DNA of 64,000 bases from Microbispora sp. H13382 (lineage in GTDB: Bacteria; Actinomycetota; Actinomycetes; Streptosporangiales; Streptosporangiaceae). Below, piece by piece: positions 1 through 8,643 of this stretch (positions are counted from its first letter, which is position 1; each line of letters starts with the position of its first letter). The position numbers and the translations under genes were made by a program. The notes beneath the pieces were generated by a model. The model was not told the origin of the DNA. It was given only the letters and a program-made list of their open reading frames with translations, and ran no database searches. The stretch lies in NCBI RefSeq assembly GCF_014161445.1, contig NZ_JABBXA010000011.1, forward strand, positions 1-64,000, in the 5' to 3' direction.

Positions 1-905
1 CTCGCTGGTCCGTGAACTCGCCGACGACGGTATCCCGGTCGCGGTGGCCTGCCGAGTCCTCAACGTATCGACATCGGGATATTACGACTGGCGGGGCCGG
101 CCCGAGCCACCGCGACAGCTGCGCAACGAAGAACTGACGAAGATGATTCACCGCATCCACGCCGAATCGCGGGGCAGCTACGGGTCTCCGCGGGTGCATG
201 CCGAACTGACGTTGGGTCTGGGCGAGAAGGTCAACCGCAAGCGCGTCGAGCGGCTGATGCGGGCGGCCGGCCTGCAGGGCGTCTACCGGCGCAAGGGCCG
301 CCGCAACCTGGTGAACCAGGCCACCGAGGAGGACCTGGTGCAGCGCCGCTTCACCGTCGAGGCCCCCGATGTGCTGTGGCTGACCGACATCATCGAACAT
401 CCCAGCCGCGAGGGAAGGCTGTTCTGCGCGGCCGTCATGGACGCCTATTCACGGCGCATCATCGGCTGGTCCATCGATTCGCGTCAGGATACCGATCTGG
501 TAGTCGGAGCGCTCGCGATGGCCGTGGCGAGGCGTAATCCGAACCGGGAATCGACTATTCTGCATTCCGACCACGGCACGCAGTACACGTCCTGGGCGTT
601 TGGAAAGCGTCTGCGGGACGCCGGGCTGCTCGGCTCGATGGGCACGGTCGGCGATTGTTACGACAATGCCATGATGGAATCGTTCTGGGGGACGATGCAG
701 CTCGAACTGCTCGATACCCGGACCTGGGAAACCCGCGAAGAGCTCGCCAACGCCATATTCGAATGGATCGAATGCTGGTATAATCCATACCGTCGTCATT
801 CCAGTATCGGAATGCACAGCCCCGTCACGTTCGAGAGCCTCTACCTGCACTCAGACACCATCGAGTGACCACACCACAGGTGTCCGTGCTACGGGGGGAA
901 CCTCA
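1..905 (+). mobile_element. IS3-family element, right part (cut by window start)
   Basis: The window opens inside an insertion sequence. The transposase frame is open to the left edge. After its stop come about 35 bases ending in a G-run followed by AACCTCA, which looks like an IS3-type right terminal repeat ending in CA near position 905. The left end and orfA lie outside the window, so family membership rests on the transposase and the right end is approximate. The 220 bases between here and the VOC gene show nothing recognisable. Confidence 0.7.
2..868 (+). CDS. IS3-family transposase OrfB (5' end outside window)
   Basis: This is the catalytic half of an IS3 transposase, which cuts and joins the element ends. 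An HTH_21-type N-terminal region (YGSPRVHAEL) is followed by an rve integrase core. The DDE residues are visible as LTDI, then HSDHGTQ, then NAMMESFWG, and the normal C-terminal YNPYRRHSSIG is present, so the domain looks intact. The frame continues to base 2 with family-like sequence ahead of the first in-window start (GTG at 44). The true protein is therefore probably an OrfAB fusion made by frameshifting, starting outside the window. It is unrelated in detail to the second IS3 element at 39.3 kb. Confidence 0.9.
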   Translation, partial: SLVRELADDGIPVAVACRVLNVSTSGYYDWRGRPEPPRQLRNEELTKMIHRIHAESRGSYGSPRVHAELTLGLGEKVNRKRVERLMRAAGLQGVYRRKGRRNLVNQATEEDLVQRRFTVEAPDVLWLTDIIEHPSREGRLFCAAVMDAYSRRIIGWSIDSRQDTDLVVGALAMAVARRNPNRESTILHSDHGTQYTSWAFGKRLRDAGLLGSMGTVGDCYDNAMMESFWGTMQLELLDTRTWETREELANAIFEWIECWYNPYRRHSSIGMHSPVTFESLYLHSDTIE

Positions 906-1126
906 TACAAGGCCAGGTGTGTGGGACACGGCCACATACGACAGGTGGGACAGGTCTTCAGGTCGACGAATGCGCAGTCGTCGCAGCCGCGGGGCATTCG
1001 CCTGTGCGTGACATGGCGAGAGCAAGGACGCCACTCGAGTCGCGACGACGCTCGGTCTGCGCTCTCGGTCAGGCCGCGCGGTGGCGCCGGGGAGAGCCCG
1101 GCCCTACCGAGGCCGAGCCGGGCCCG

Positions 1127-1468
1127 TCATAGTGGAGCGCCGCCGAACCCGATCTCGTTCCCGTCGGGATCGCGGTACGTGGTCTTGCGCACGCCGTTCG
1201 AGTAGGTCTCCTGCTCCACCGGGTCCAGTCCTCGATCGGCGATTCGCGCGACGAGCGCATCGAGGTCATCGACGATGATCGTGTGCATGGCGTAGCCGGC
1301 ACGCTCGGGCCGCTGCTCGATGAACATGTATCGATGCTCCGCCAGCTCCCACACAGCCTCCGTGTCGTTCGGGAAGAACCCAGGCGGGGAACCCAGCAGC
1401 TGTTCATACCACCTCAGGGCCACCGCGTAGTCGGCCACCGGGATTCCTGCGAACAGATCAAGGGTCAT
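1127..1468 (-). CDS. VOC-family (glyoxalase/bleomycin-resistance-like) protein
   Basis: A 113-residue single-module vicinal-oxygen-chelate protein. The N-terminal beta strand FAGIPVADYAVALRWYEQLLG and the C-terminal YRDPDGNEIGFGG are the usual family signatures, and the length fits one betaalphabetabetabeta pair that dimerises. Members bind a metal and act as lyases, dioxygenases or drug-binding proteins; the substrate cannot be told from sequence. It is a single gene on the minus strand between the IS3 remnant and copy A of the duplicated module, starting at ATG 1468. The family call is firm and the function is open. Confidence 0.8.
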   Translation of the reverse strand: MTLDLFAGIPVADYAVALRWYEQLLGSPPGFFPNDTEAVWELAEHRYMFIEQRPERAGYAMHTIIVDDLDALVARIADRGLDPVEQETYSNGVRKTTYRDPDGNEIGFGGAPL

Positions 1469-1821
1469 GACGTCATCCTATGAATAACACCTCGGGTCAA
1501 TAGCGCCGAACTTTGATCACCGTCCTTGACTATTGAGTTCGTCGCCGGCCCTGCGCGCTCGCTGACACTGGTGCCGTGATTACAGTCGGTGGATAGGTCG
1601 CGTCGAAAGCGATGTGCAGGCGCTGAGAGCGGCATTTCGCTGGGATGACCCACTATGGTTGGCCTGCTCGACGAGCATTGCCCAGGCCTCGCCGAGATGG
1701 GACCCTCCGGCTTCTTCACGGGAGCCGGCCTGCGCGATATGGCCGCGGTTTTGCCCCGCGTGCTCCGCGTGTCGGCGGGTAGAGCGTAGGCAGTGATGGA
1801 CCGGAAGAAGGCAGGGCGGCG

Positions 1822-3525
1822 ATGATGCGGCATCTGCCGAGCGCGTATGGCCATGTCGGGCTACCCGATCAGAGGTTGCTGCAGGCGGCCTTCGACAGCG
1901 CGGGGGCGGGTATCTATATTGCTGATCATGCCGGGCGTATCACTATGGCGAATCGGCAGGCCGCGGCGTTGCTGGGCCGTCCCGTGGCGGAAATGCTGGG
2001 CGCCAATGCCCACGATCTGCTGCACAGGAGCGCTGACGACGGGCTGACTCCTCGCTCCACCTGTCGGCTGATGGGGGTGCTGGTGCACCATCGTCCGGCG
2101 CGTGGCGAAGAGTCGACTTTCTTACGGGGTGACGGCAGCCTGCTGCCGGTCTCCTTGTCGGCCGCTCCGATACTGCAGGGCGGACAGGTACTCGGGTTGA
2201 TCGTCGTCTTCACCGACATCACCGAGCGGCTGAACCTCTCTCGTCAGCAGGCCGGCCATCTGGCGATGTTGGAGGACTTCAACGCCCGCCTGACGCTGGT
2301 CACCGAGATCACCTCTGTGCTGACCCAGACTCTGGAAGTCGACGAGGCCTTGCAACGGCTGGGCAGGCTGATCGTCCCGCGACTGGCCGACTGGGCGGTG
2401 GTGGATCTGCGTATCGATCATGACGAGGTGGAGCGGGTGGTGGTGATCCCTCCTGCGAATGAGGCGCAGGGCTTCCCGCTGCCCGAGCCCTCCAGTTCCC
2501 TGCTGGCGCGGGTGCTGGATCGGGGCGAGACCGTCTTGCTGGGGCCCGGCGACATCGCCGGCAAACCAGACTCCGGCATGGCCGCCGCGCAGCGTGAGCT
2601 GTTCGCTGCCCGGGGGGCGGTCTCGGCGATCATCACGCCGTTACGCACCCAGCGGCAGGTGCTGGGGGCTCTCACCGTGGCGCGCACCGACCCGGCCCGC
2701 CCCTTCGACGCCACCGATGTGACGCTGGTCGCCGACATCGGACGGCGCGCGGGGTTGGCAGTGGGCAATGCGCGCCTGTTCGGCCGGCAACGCGAGGTGG
2801 CCGAAATGATGCAACGTCACCTGTTGGCCCCGCTGCCGCAGGTGGGCCACCTTGAGATGGCCGCGCGCTACCTGCCGGCCCCGGTGGGGTCTCAGGTCGG
2901 GGGTGATTGGTACGACGCATTCCTGCTGCCCGACGGCGTCACCGCCCTGGTCATCGGTGACGTGGTCGGCCACGACATCACGGCCGCCGCTGAGATGGCC
3001 CAGTTGCGCAGCATGGTGCGCACGCTGGCGTGGGACCGCTGCGTGTCGCCCAGCCTGGTCGTCAACCGCGTGGATGAGGCGATGTCGGCTGTGACGGACG
3101 TGCCCATGGCGACGATGATCTTGGCGCGTGTGGAGGGCACCGAAGACGGTCCCTGGCAGTTGCGCTGGAGCAACGCCGGGCATCCGCCGCCCCTGCTGGT
3201 CACCCCTGACGGGCATGCCCGCTATCTGGAACACAGGCAGGACCTACTGCTCGGGCTCCGGCTGGGTATCGAGTCGACCAGGCGCGACGCCGTCGAGCCG
3301 ATGCCCGCTGGGAGCACCCTCGTGCTCTACACCGACGGCCTCGTCGAAAGTCCCGGCAGCGACCTGGCCACCGGACTGGCCCGGCTGCGGGCGCAGGCGG
3401 CGGCCATAGCCCACCTCCCACTGGAGGACGTGTGCGACGAGATCGTACGACGCATACCCCACGGGACCACCGACGACGTCGCCCTTCTCGCGTTGCGCTT
3501 TCCCACGGTCGGCGCCGGCGGCTGA
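1822..3525 (+). CDS. PAS-GAF-SpoIIE (PP2C-type) serine phosphatase, copy A
   Basis: A 567-residue sensor phosphatase, probably cytosolic because no membrane segment is visible. Residues about 20-135 form a PAS domain (FDSAGAGIYIADHAGRITMAN, ending VVFTDITERLNLS). About 160-325 form a GAF domain. About 345-560 form the SpoIIE/RsbU catalytic domain with the metal-binding aspartates in VGGDWYDAF, IGDVVGHD, LYTDGLVES and GTTDDVALLALR. Such proteins usually dephosphorylate an anti-sigma-factor antagonist (a STAS protein) in partner-switching cascades; no such partner is adjacent here. Two ATGs start the frame (1822, 1825); 1822 aligns with the single ATG of copy B at 27258 and follows a GGAAG/GGCAGGG ribosome-binding region. 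The ligands of the PAS and GAF domains are unknown. Confidence 0.9.
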   Translation: MMRHLPSAYGHVGLPDQRLLQAAFDSAGAGIYIADHAGRITMANRQAAALLGRPVAEMLGANAHDLLHRSADDGLTPRSTCRLMGVLVHHRPARGEESTFLRGDGSLLPVSLSAAPILQGGQVLGLIVVFTDITERLNLSRQQAGHLAMLEDFNARLTLVTEITSVLTQTLEVDEALQRLGRLIVPRLADWAVVDLRIDHDEVERVVVIPPANEAQGFPLPEPSSSLLARVLDRGETVLLGPGDIAGKPDSGMAAAQRELFAARGAVSAIITPLRTQRQVLGALTVARTDPARPFDATDVTLVADIGRRAGLAVGNARLFGRQREVAEMMQRHLLAPLPQVGHLEMAARYLPAPVGSQVGGDWYDAFLLPDGVTALVIGDVVGHDITAAAEMAQLRSMVRTLAWDRCVSPSLVVNRVDEAMSAVTDVPMATMILARVEGTEDGPWQLRWSNAGHPPPLLVTPDGHARYLEHRQDLLLGLRLGIESTRRDAVEPMPAGSTLVLYTDGLVESPGSDLATGLARLRAQAAAIAHLPLEDVCDEIVRRIPHGTTDDVALLALRFPTVGAGG

Positions 3526-3633
3526 TCGTGTACGGGCCCGGCCTACGGCCTGCTCCCGGTATCCGACGGCCATCCGGCCCCGACTCTGGCCGGCCTCGGG
3601 GCTTTGTCATGCCACAGGTTGAACCGCCCGCGC

Positions 3634-4743
3634 TCACGCCGCAGCCTTGAGCATCCTCGCCGGCGGTTCGGCCGCCGATGGCCCGCCCGGCCCCGGCAGG
3701 GCCATCCGCAGGACACGCTTCCAGACCGAGCCGGCCTGCCGGGCCAGTGAGCCGGACGTGTAGGGGAGGCCGAACCGCTCGCACAGCGCGCGGACCCGCG
3801 GCGCGATCTCCGCGTACCGGTTGCTGGGCAGATCGGGGAACAGATGGTGCTCGATCTGGTGGCTGAGGTTGCCGCTCATGATGTGGAGGAGGCGTCCGCC
3901 GTCGATGTTGCACGAGCCGAGCAGTTGGCGGACGTACCACTCGCCGCGGGTCTCGTTCTCGAGCCGGTCCTCGGTGAAGACCTCCGCGCCCTCAGGGAAG
4001 TGGCCGCAGAAGATGATGGTGTGCGCCCATACGTTGCGTGCCATGTTCGCGGTCAGGTTGCCGAGCAGGACGGGCAGGAAGGCCGGACCGGCGAGCAGCG
4101 GGAAGGCGACGTAGTCCTTGACGATCTGACGTCGTATCTTGGCCGCCACGGCGCGGAGTTGGGCCAGCGCCTCCTTCGGATCCTTTCTTCCCGACGGGAT
4201 GCGCTCCAGCTCCAGATCGTAGATCGCTATGCCGTACTCGAAGAAGAGGGCCAGCAGCGCGTTGTAGAACGGCTGGGCGAGATAGATCGGATGCCATCGC
4301 TGCTCCGGGCTGATTCTCACCACCGAATAGCCGATGTCGCGATCCTTGCCGAGGACGTTCGTCCAGGTGTGGTGGACGAAGTTGTGGGAGTGTTTCCACT
4401 GGTCGGCGGGGGAGGCGGTGTCCCACTCCCATGTGGTCGAATGGATTTTCGGGTCCCGCATCCAGTCCCATTGGCCGTGCAGGACGTTGTGACCGATTTC
4501 CATGTTCTCCAGGATCTTCGCGGCCGCCAGCGCCGCCGTCCCGACGGCCCAGGCGGGAGGCAACCAGGAGGCGAACAACAGCGCTCTTCCGCCCAGCTCC
4601 AGCTTGCGCTGGACGGCGATGAGACCCCGGATGTAAGCCGCGTCCCGCTCGCCGAGGCTCGCGAGCACCTCGTCGCGGATCTTGTCCAGCTCGCGGCCGA
4701 ACCTTTCGGTGTCGGCAGAGGCCGGATGGAATGTGGCAGACAT
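3634..4743 (-). CDS. Membrane fatty-acid desaturase, copy A
   Basis: A 369-residue integral-membrane di-iron desaturase of the FA_desaturase family, which introduces a double bond into an acyl chain using O2 and reducing equivalents. The three histidine boxes are visible: HNVLHGQWDW, HSHNFVHHTW and HQIEHHLFPD. Hydrophobic stretches lie between them (ALLFASWLPPAWAVGTAALA; YVAFPLLAGPAFLPVLLG). The better start is ATG 4743, 6 bases after a GAAGGG site that overlaps the stop region of the upstream reductase gene; a GTG at 4758 is in frame but lacks its own site. The reductase gene ends 12 bp upstream, so the pair is an operon, much like the mycobacterial DesA3/Rv3230c pair. Substrate and regiospecificity are unknown. 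Confidence 0.9.
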   Translation of the reverse strand: MSATFHPASADTERFGRELDKIRDEVLASLGERDAAYIRGLIAVQRKLELGGRALLFASWLPPAWAVGTAALAAAKILENMEIGHNVLHGQWDWMRDPKIHSTTWEWDTASPADQWKHSHNFVHHTWTNVLGKDRDIGYSVVRISPEQRWHPIYLAQPFYNALLALFFEYGIAIYDLELERIPSGRKDPKEALAQLRAVAAKIRRQIVKDYVAFPLLAGPAFLPVLLGNLTANMARNVWAHTIIFCGHFPEGAEVFTEDRLENETRGEWYVRQLLGSCNIDGGRLLHIMSGNLSHQIEHHLFPDLPSNRYAEIAPRVRALCERFGLPYTSGSLARQAGSVWKRVLRMALPGPGGPSAAEPPARMLKAAA

Positions 4744-4754
4744 GTCTGTTCCCT

Positions 4755-5849
4755 TCACAGCTCGATCTCGACAGGGCCGGCCGCCACCGATACGCAGGGC
4801 TGGATCATCTCCCCTGCGTCTCCGTGCACCTGGCCGGTTCGTACGTCACGTACCTGACCGGAGCGAAGGCGCGCGACGCATCCGTAGCAGATGCCCATGC
4901 GACAGCCGCTCGGCATGAGCACCCCCGCGCTCTCACCGACGGCCAGCAAGGGCGTCTCGCCGTCGGCCTCGGCTTCTCGGCCGCTCCTGGTGAATCGGAC
5001 GCGTCCCCCCGAACCCGCTGCCGCCGCCGGCACCGGACTGAAGCGCTCGACATGGAGCCCGCCCGCGGGCCCGGTCCAGTACGCGGCGATGTCATCGAGC
5101 ATGGCCGGCGGCCCGCACGCCCAGACGGACCGCTCCGTCCAGTCCGGGCAGAGCCGGGCCAGATCCGCGGGCCGCAGCCGTCCCTCAGAGCGCGTGTGCC
5201 GTTCGTACAGGCGCAGCCGCGGACACCGTGCGGCCAGGCTCCGAAGCCGCCCGCCGAAGATGACGTCACCGGGTGTCGGCGCCGAATGGACCAGCACGAC
5301 GTCCGGCCCCGTCACGGCCGGAAAACCGGGCAGCAGGCTGTCCAGCATGGCCATCACGGGGGTGACGCCGCTCCCGGCGGTCACGAACAGCAGGCGCGGG
5401 GGCGGTGGCTCCGGGAGGACGAACGTCCCCTCGGGCCGGCCCAGCCTGAGCACCGTCCCTGGCGCCGTCCGCTGTACGAGGTGACTGGAGACGAGCCCGC
5501 CGCGTACGGCCTTGACCGTGACGGTGACGCGACCACCGGATCTGCCTGGGGCCGACGACAGGGAGAAGGTGCGCCAGTGACGCCGCCCGTCGATGTCGAC
5601 GCCGATCCGGACCCACTGGCCGGGGCGGTGCGTGACCCAGCCCCGCCCCGGGCGGATCACCAGGGTCACCGTATCGGCGGTTTCCGCATGCACCACCTCG
5701 ACCCGGCCGCACAACTCCCCGGCCGCCCAGAGCGGATTGATCAACTCGAAGTAGTCTTCGGGAAGCAGTGGCGACGTCAGCCAGTGCGCGGCTGTCGCCA
5801 GCCGGCGCAGGAGGACCGCAGGGGATGCGGACGCACGCATAAGGATCAC
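4755..5849 (-). CDS. Ferredoxin reductase with C-terminal 2Fe-2S domain, copy A
   Basis: An FAD/NAD(P)H oxidoreductase that should pass electrons to the desaturase encoded just downstream. The FAD-binding segment contains RPGQWVRIGV and RTFSLSSAPG; the pyridine-nucleotide segment contains FVTAGSGVTPVMAML and WACGPPAML. The C terminus is a plant-type ferredoxin domain with the cysteine pattern SGCRMGICYGCV plus QPCVS. A longer frame extends to 6083, but the GTG at 5849 (about 364 residues) is preceded by GGAAGG and both are conserved at copy B, where upstream sequence diverges. The product is soluble or membrane-associated. It is the first gene of the reductase-desaturase operon. Confidence 0.88.
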   Translation of the reverse strand: MILMRASASPAVLLRRLATAAHWLTSPLLPEDYFELINPLWAAGELCGRVEVVHAETADTVTLVIRPGRGWVTHRPGQWVRIGVDIDGRRHWRTFSLSSAPGRSGGRVTVTVKAVRGGLVSSHLVQRTAPGTVLRLGRPEGTFVLPEPPPPRLLFVTAGSGVTPVMAMLDSLLPGFPAVTGPDVVLVHSAPTPGDVIFGGRLRSLAARCPRLRLYERHTRSEGRLRPADLARLCPDWTERSVWACGPPAMLDDIAAYWTGPAGGLHVERFSPVPAAAAGSGGRVRFTRSGREAEADGETPLLAVGESAGVLMPSGCRMGICYGCVARLRSGQVRDVRTGQVHGDAGEMIQPCVSVAAGPVEIEL

Positions 5850-6166
5850 AGACAGAGCCTTCCGAGGGAACGGCAACGATCGAGGACCCAGGCCACGAAC
5901 GGCTATCCGTACGACGTGTACCCGGTGCCCGCGTCCGGGACCCGCAGACAGGGGCCACGAAGGCACAGCAAGCGATCCAGGACAGGTAACGGACTGGTAG
6001 GCGGCCGGGTCCCGGTGCCCGAACCTGTGACGCGCGGCTCCAGAAGCCTGGGAAGCGGCGACGCGGATTCCCGTCGCAGGCACGGCGCTGGGATCCGGCT
6101 ACGCCCGGGGAATCGCGGGAATACCGATGCGGACCGGGCCGCCGTCCCTGATTCAAGGAGGATCGT
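5850..6166. promoter_or_regulatory. Divergent intergenic region, copy A
   Basis: These 317 bases separate the minus-strand reductase-desaturase operon from the plus-strand 83-aa gene and must hold both promoters. Copy B keeps a region of similar size (31329-31609) but much lower similarity than the flanking genes. The conserved part is mainly the ribosome-binding sites: GGAAGG before the GTG of the reductase, and GGAGG before the small gene. I see no coding signal; the longer frames here are not conserved in copy B. Confidence 0.5.
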
Positions 6167-6418
6167 ATGGCCATGGACGCCCCCTCGGGGCTGCTCTACT
6201 TACTCAGCGTCGGCAAGGAAAAGGAACTGATCCTCCGCGTGCACGGCACGATGCCCACAGCCGAGAAACTCATCAGCTGGATGGAACAGGGCACTGTGGT
6301 GTCCCTCCAGATTTCCCACGAGGGAGAGCCGGGCACATTCACCTACTTGGTCAACTTCAGGCATGTGGTGGCGGCTCGGCTCGCCCCGTACACCACGACA
6401 CGGATCAGCAGCTTCTGA
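6167..6418 (+). CDS. Conserved 83-aa protein of the desaturase module, copy A
   Basis: A small acidic-to-neutral soluble protein I do not recognise. It starts at ATG 6167 after a strong AAGGAGG site (spacing 5). It has alternating hydrophobic strands (GLLYLLSVGKEKELILRVHG; VVSLQISHEG; TFTYLVNFRHVVAARL) and ends ISSF, suggesting a compact mostly-beta fold. Nearly all residues are kept in copy B (31610-31861) while the intergenic DNA has diverged, which argues for selection on the protein. It is divergently oriented to the reductase-desaturase operon. A regulatory or accessory role in that pathway is only inference. Confidence 0.75.
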   Translation: MAMDAPSGLLYLLSVGKEKELILRVHGTMPTAEKLISWMEQGTVVSLQISHEGEPGTFTYLVNFRHVVAARLAPYTTTRISSF

Positions 6419-6607
6419 GCCATCGCGAAGGGCCCTGTTTGAACCTGTAGCTGCGCGGCGGCGGATGACCAGGGGCCGGACCGGCAGGTAGCGCACCCCG
6501 TGCTGGAGCGCGACTCATCCAGGCGGACAGCGGCGGGGTATGCGTATCACGCCTCACGTGTGCTAGCTTGGACGCAGTTGCAGTTGTGGTACCCATAATG
6601 AACTTGT

Positions 6608-6645
6608 GTGCACCTGACGGTATGTAGCCTCAGGTGCATTTTTTG
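6608..6645 (+). terminator. Hairpin plus T-run in the leader of the cold-shock gene
   Basis: TGCACCTGA at 6609-6617 pairs with TCAGGTGCA at 6630-6638 and is followed at once by six T residues, the form of an intrinsic terminator. It lies about 100 bases upstream of the cold-shock gene on the same strand, after TGTGGTACCCATAATG. It may end upstream transcription or act as an attenuator in the csp leader; the sequence does not decide. Confidence 0.65.
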
Positions 6646-6737
6646 TTTGCCGGTCTTCTCCGGGTGTGGGCCTATCGCGACAACGCGGAATTCGTGACAG
6701 TGCGGATTCCGGCTACGCCTATCAAGAGGAGATCGAA

Positions 6738-6944
6738 ATGGCTACTGGCACCGTGAAGTGGTTCAACGCCGAAAAGGGCTTCGGCTTCATCGAGCAGGAC
6801 GGCGGCGGCGCCGACGTCTTCGCGCACTACTCGAACATCATCTCTCAGGGCGGCTACCGCGAGCTGCGCGATGGCCAGAGGGTGGCCTTCGATGTCACCC
6901 AGGGCCAGAAGGGCCCGCAGGCCGAGAACATCGTTCCCGAATGA
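6738..6944 (+). CDS. CspA-family cold-shock protein
   Basis: A 68-residue single-OB-fold nucleic-acid-binding protein that melts RNA secondary structure or binds ssDNA. The start ATG 6738 follows AGAGGAG. Both RNA-binding motifs are present: RNP1 as KGFGFIEQ and RNP2 as DVFAHYSNI, with the usual N-terminal [11 protein letters not shown] and C-terminal QKGPQAENI. Length is normal for actinobacterial CspA. A terminator-like hairpin lies in the leader and a strong hairpin just follows the stop, so it is a single-gene unit. A MerR regulator gene follows on the opposite strand. It has no obvious relation to the mobile DNA around it. Confidence 0.93.
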   Translation: MATGTVKWFNAEKGFGFIEQDGGGADVFAHYSNIISQGGYRELRDGQRVAFDVTQGQKGPQAENIVPE

Positions 6945-6960
6945 CAAATAGCGCGACGTA

Positions 6961-6994
6961 TCAGGGCTCGCACCTTCACTGGTGCGGGCCCTGA
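6961..6994. terminator. Bidirectional-type terminator after the cold-shock gene
   Basis: TCAGGGCTCGCACC (6961-6974) and GGTGCGGGCCCTGA (6981-6994) form a 14-bp stem with one mismatch and a six-base loop, 16 bases after the csp stop codon and followed by TTCGTTT. It is placed between convergent genes (csp and the MerR gene), so it can serve both. Confidence 0.75.
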
Positions 6995-7185
6995 TTCGTT
7001 TCCGGCTGCTGCATCCCCTGCTGCACGAGAATCGGCAGCAGGGGATGGCAACCACAGCCGCACAGCTCCTCGCTACCGGTGATCGACAGCGTGTGAGACG
7101 ACATCACGCCTGGTAGAAGGCGCAAAATCCCGGAAAGCGAGGCCGGCGGCAGAAGGCGCGACCACCCTGATCACCTAACAAAGCA

Positions 7186-7578
7186 CTACTGGTGTCCGAC
7201 CGGACGGTCGCGCCCGTTGTTGATGCGCAGCGCCTCGGCGAGCTGGTCTTCCAAGATGATGATCCGGCAGGCGGCTTCCACAGGAGTGCCCTGATCGACG
7301 AGTTCCCGGGCGCGCGCGGCCAGCCGCAGCTGGTAGCGGGAGTAGCGGCGATGGCCGCCGCTGGAGCGTTTCGGCTCGATCAGTTTCGCGGCGCCCAGTG
7401 CCCGCAGGAACGCGGGGCTGACACCGAGCATCTCCGCGGCCGCGCCCATGCTGTAGGCGGGGTAGTCCTCATCGTCGAACCGGTCTTCGGCCCTCAATCC
7501 AGCACTGGAGCCGGCCGTGTCCGCAGTCCTGCCGTGAGCGAGTGTGTCATCCTCGGGAGCCGAGCGAGGTTGATCCAT
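7186..7578 (-). CDS. MerR-family transcriptional regulator
   Basis: A 130-residue DNA-binding protein. The MerR winged helix-turn-helix occupies about residues 40-110 (YSMGAAAEMLGVSPAFLRALG, then KRSSGGHRRYSRYQLRLA), preceded by a 38-residue disordered, charged N-terminal tail. After the DNA-binding domain there is only a short helix (AACRIIILEDQLAEAL) that can dimerise; no effector-binding domain or metal-binding cysteines are visible. This resembles the HspR/small-MerR type rather than a metal sensor. Start ATG 7578 follows GAAAGGAA. It converges with the cold-shock gene across a terminator. Confidence 0.85.
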   Translation of the reverse strand: MDQPRSAPEDDTLAHGRTADTAGSSAGLRAEDRFDDEDYPAYSMGAAAEMLGVSPAFLRALGAAKLIEPKRSSGGHRRYSRYQLRLAARARELVDQGTPVEAACRIIILEDQLAEALRINNGRDRPVGHQ

Positions 7579-8106
7579 ACATTCCTTTCCATCACGCGCA
7601 CAGGGGGCCCCGGCACCTGTCGCGCCGGGGCCCCGAAGAGTTCAACACCATCTACCGGCCATCTGGCCGGCTCACTGTTTTCCGCATCCGCCGTACTGAG
7701 CGGCGGTGATGCGGGGATCGCGGATGCGTGACCGTAGACCACCTTCCTATCTGTGGAACTGCGGTACCCGAGCGGCGAGACTCAGCCGGCAACGGGCGAT
7801 CCCGATGGCGTCAACACTCCCTTCATTCTGTCCTCGACTTCCAACTTCGTCTTGTTCCGGGCAGTTCATCGTGGTGCCAGTACTTCCGCTGCCCGGCCGA
7901 ACCCTTCCTTACGATGCGAGAAACAGTAGCCTCAGCGACCACGATTGTCTACTGCGGTGAACACAGATTTTCGGTGTCGGGCGCGGCAGGCTTCCGGTGG
8001 CGCCGTCGACGAGCGGGAACGCCGCGGACGCCGGGCCTTGTTTCTGCCGCCCTCGCCTCTTGTGCTGATGGGCGGTCCCCACCACGTTCTGCGGGCCAAC
8101 GCAATG
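7579..8106. other. No recognisable gene
   Basis: The 528 bases between the MerR start and the recombinase relic contain only short frames without family similarity or good ribosome-binding sites. Part of it may be the decayed N-terminal half of the recombinase that follows, but I cannot align it. Confidence 0.5.
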
Positions 8107-8408
8107 GACCAGATCGACACCGTCACGGTGCCCAACACGCTGCCCCGCTCCGCCGCAGCGGCGGACATCGGCAAGGTGCTGGCCGCGATCTGCACCCGAC
8201 GGCCCCGAAAGGACGTGCCGCTGGACCGGATGTGTGATCGAGTGCTGTTCGAGACCGCCTACGTCTGCGCGCCCGCGCATCCGAGGTGTGCAGGTTGTAC
8301 GTGGAGGACTAGACCTTGCGCCTGGACGACAAGCACGCGCGGGTCCACGGCAGGGGCGGCAGCGTGCGCACCGTGCTGTTGGATGACCGCGGCCACGCCA
8401 CGCTGTGA
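8107..8408 (+). pseudogene. Decayed tyrosine recombinase (integrase) next to att1
   Basis: Reading from 8107 gives a recombinase-like stretch with VPNTLPRSAAAADIGKVL, RPRKDVPLDR and DRVLFETAYVC. The frame then shifts by one base near 8259 to ARASEVCRLYVED, meets an in-frame TAG, and resumes as TLRLDDKHARVHGRGGSVRT and VLLDDRGHATL before a stop. This matches the middle of XerC/D-like integrases around the first catalytic arginine (ARASEVC). The HxxR and tyrosine parts are missing. It lies 90 bp left of att1, the same position the two intact integrases have beside att2 and att3. Confidence 0.75.
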
Positions 8409-8497
8409 ACGACAAAGTCGCTGACGCCGAGATCCGCGTGCTCCCCGCAAGGCCCATCTCAACCCAGAAACCTCAGGTCAGATGGGGTGTTAAGTGG

Positions 8498-8539
8498 TGG
8501 GGCGCCAGGGACTCGAACCCTGAACCGACGGATTAAAAG
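8498..8539 (-). repeat. att1: 42-bp tRNA-Lys(TTT) 3' half, left end of the AICE
   Basis: Identical over 42 bp to 26786-26827 and 47563-47604, all in one orientation. Read on the minus strand it is a tRNA 3' half: anticodon loop CTTTTAA (anticodon TTT, lysine), TCCGT stem, CAGGG-TTCGAGT-CCCTG T-arm, acceptor GCGCCCC and discriminator A. CCA is encoded next to it. No tRNA 5' half follows, so it is an attachment site and not a working tRNA gene. Confidence 0.88.
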
Positions 8540-8624
8540 CTCGGCTGATCATGGTTCCAGACAGTTCAATGCAGGTCAGCGGGCCTACGTGGTCCGTCTA
8601 GAACCGTCCTGGACGGCCTCGTAC

Positions 8625-8643
8625 TGCAACTCAAAGTGCAACC
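8625..8643 (+). repeat. Candidate integrase arm sites, AICE left end
   Basis: Two TGCAAC words 13 bases apart (TGCAACTCAAAGTGCAACC). The same arrangement, TGCAACCAGAAATGCAACC, occurs at the right end of the AICE at 26715-26733 between the integrase gene and att2. Paired repeats flanking both ends suggest arm-type binding sites for this element's integrase; that role is inference. Confidence 0.45.

Larger units (their letters stand above)
1526..6440. repeat. Copy A of a 4.9-kb duplicated module
   Basis: This stretch is repeated, in the same orientation and gene order, at about 26962-31880. The match starts at CCTTGAC(T/C)A and runs through the SpoIIE phosphatase, desaturase, reductase and 83-aa genes to just past the last stop codon (agcagcttctgagcc). 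Both copies keep open reading frames and matching start contexts. Differences are scattered substitutions and a few codon indels, so the duplication is not fresh, or the copies arrived separately. Boundaries are judged by eye. Confidence 0.85.

Noticed and set aside
4731..6230. Long plus-strand frame of 499 codons
   Set aside because: It is antisense to the ferredoxin reductase, has proline/arginine/glutamine-biased composition and is interrupted at the corresponding place of copy B.
8498..8571. Working tRNA-Lys gene at att1, att2 or att3
   Set aside because: Only the 3' half from the anticodon loop on is present; the sequence beyond the anticodon does not pair or supply a D-arm and acceptor 5' strand.
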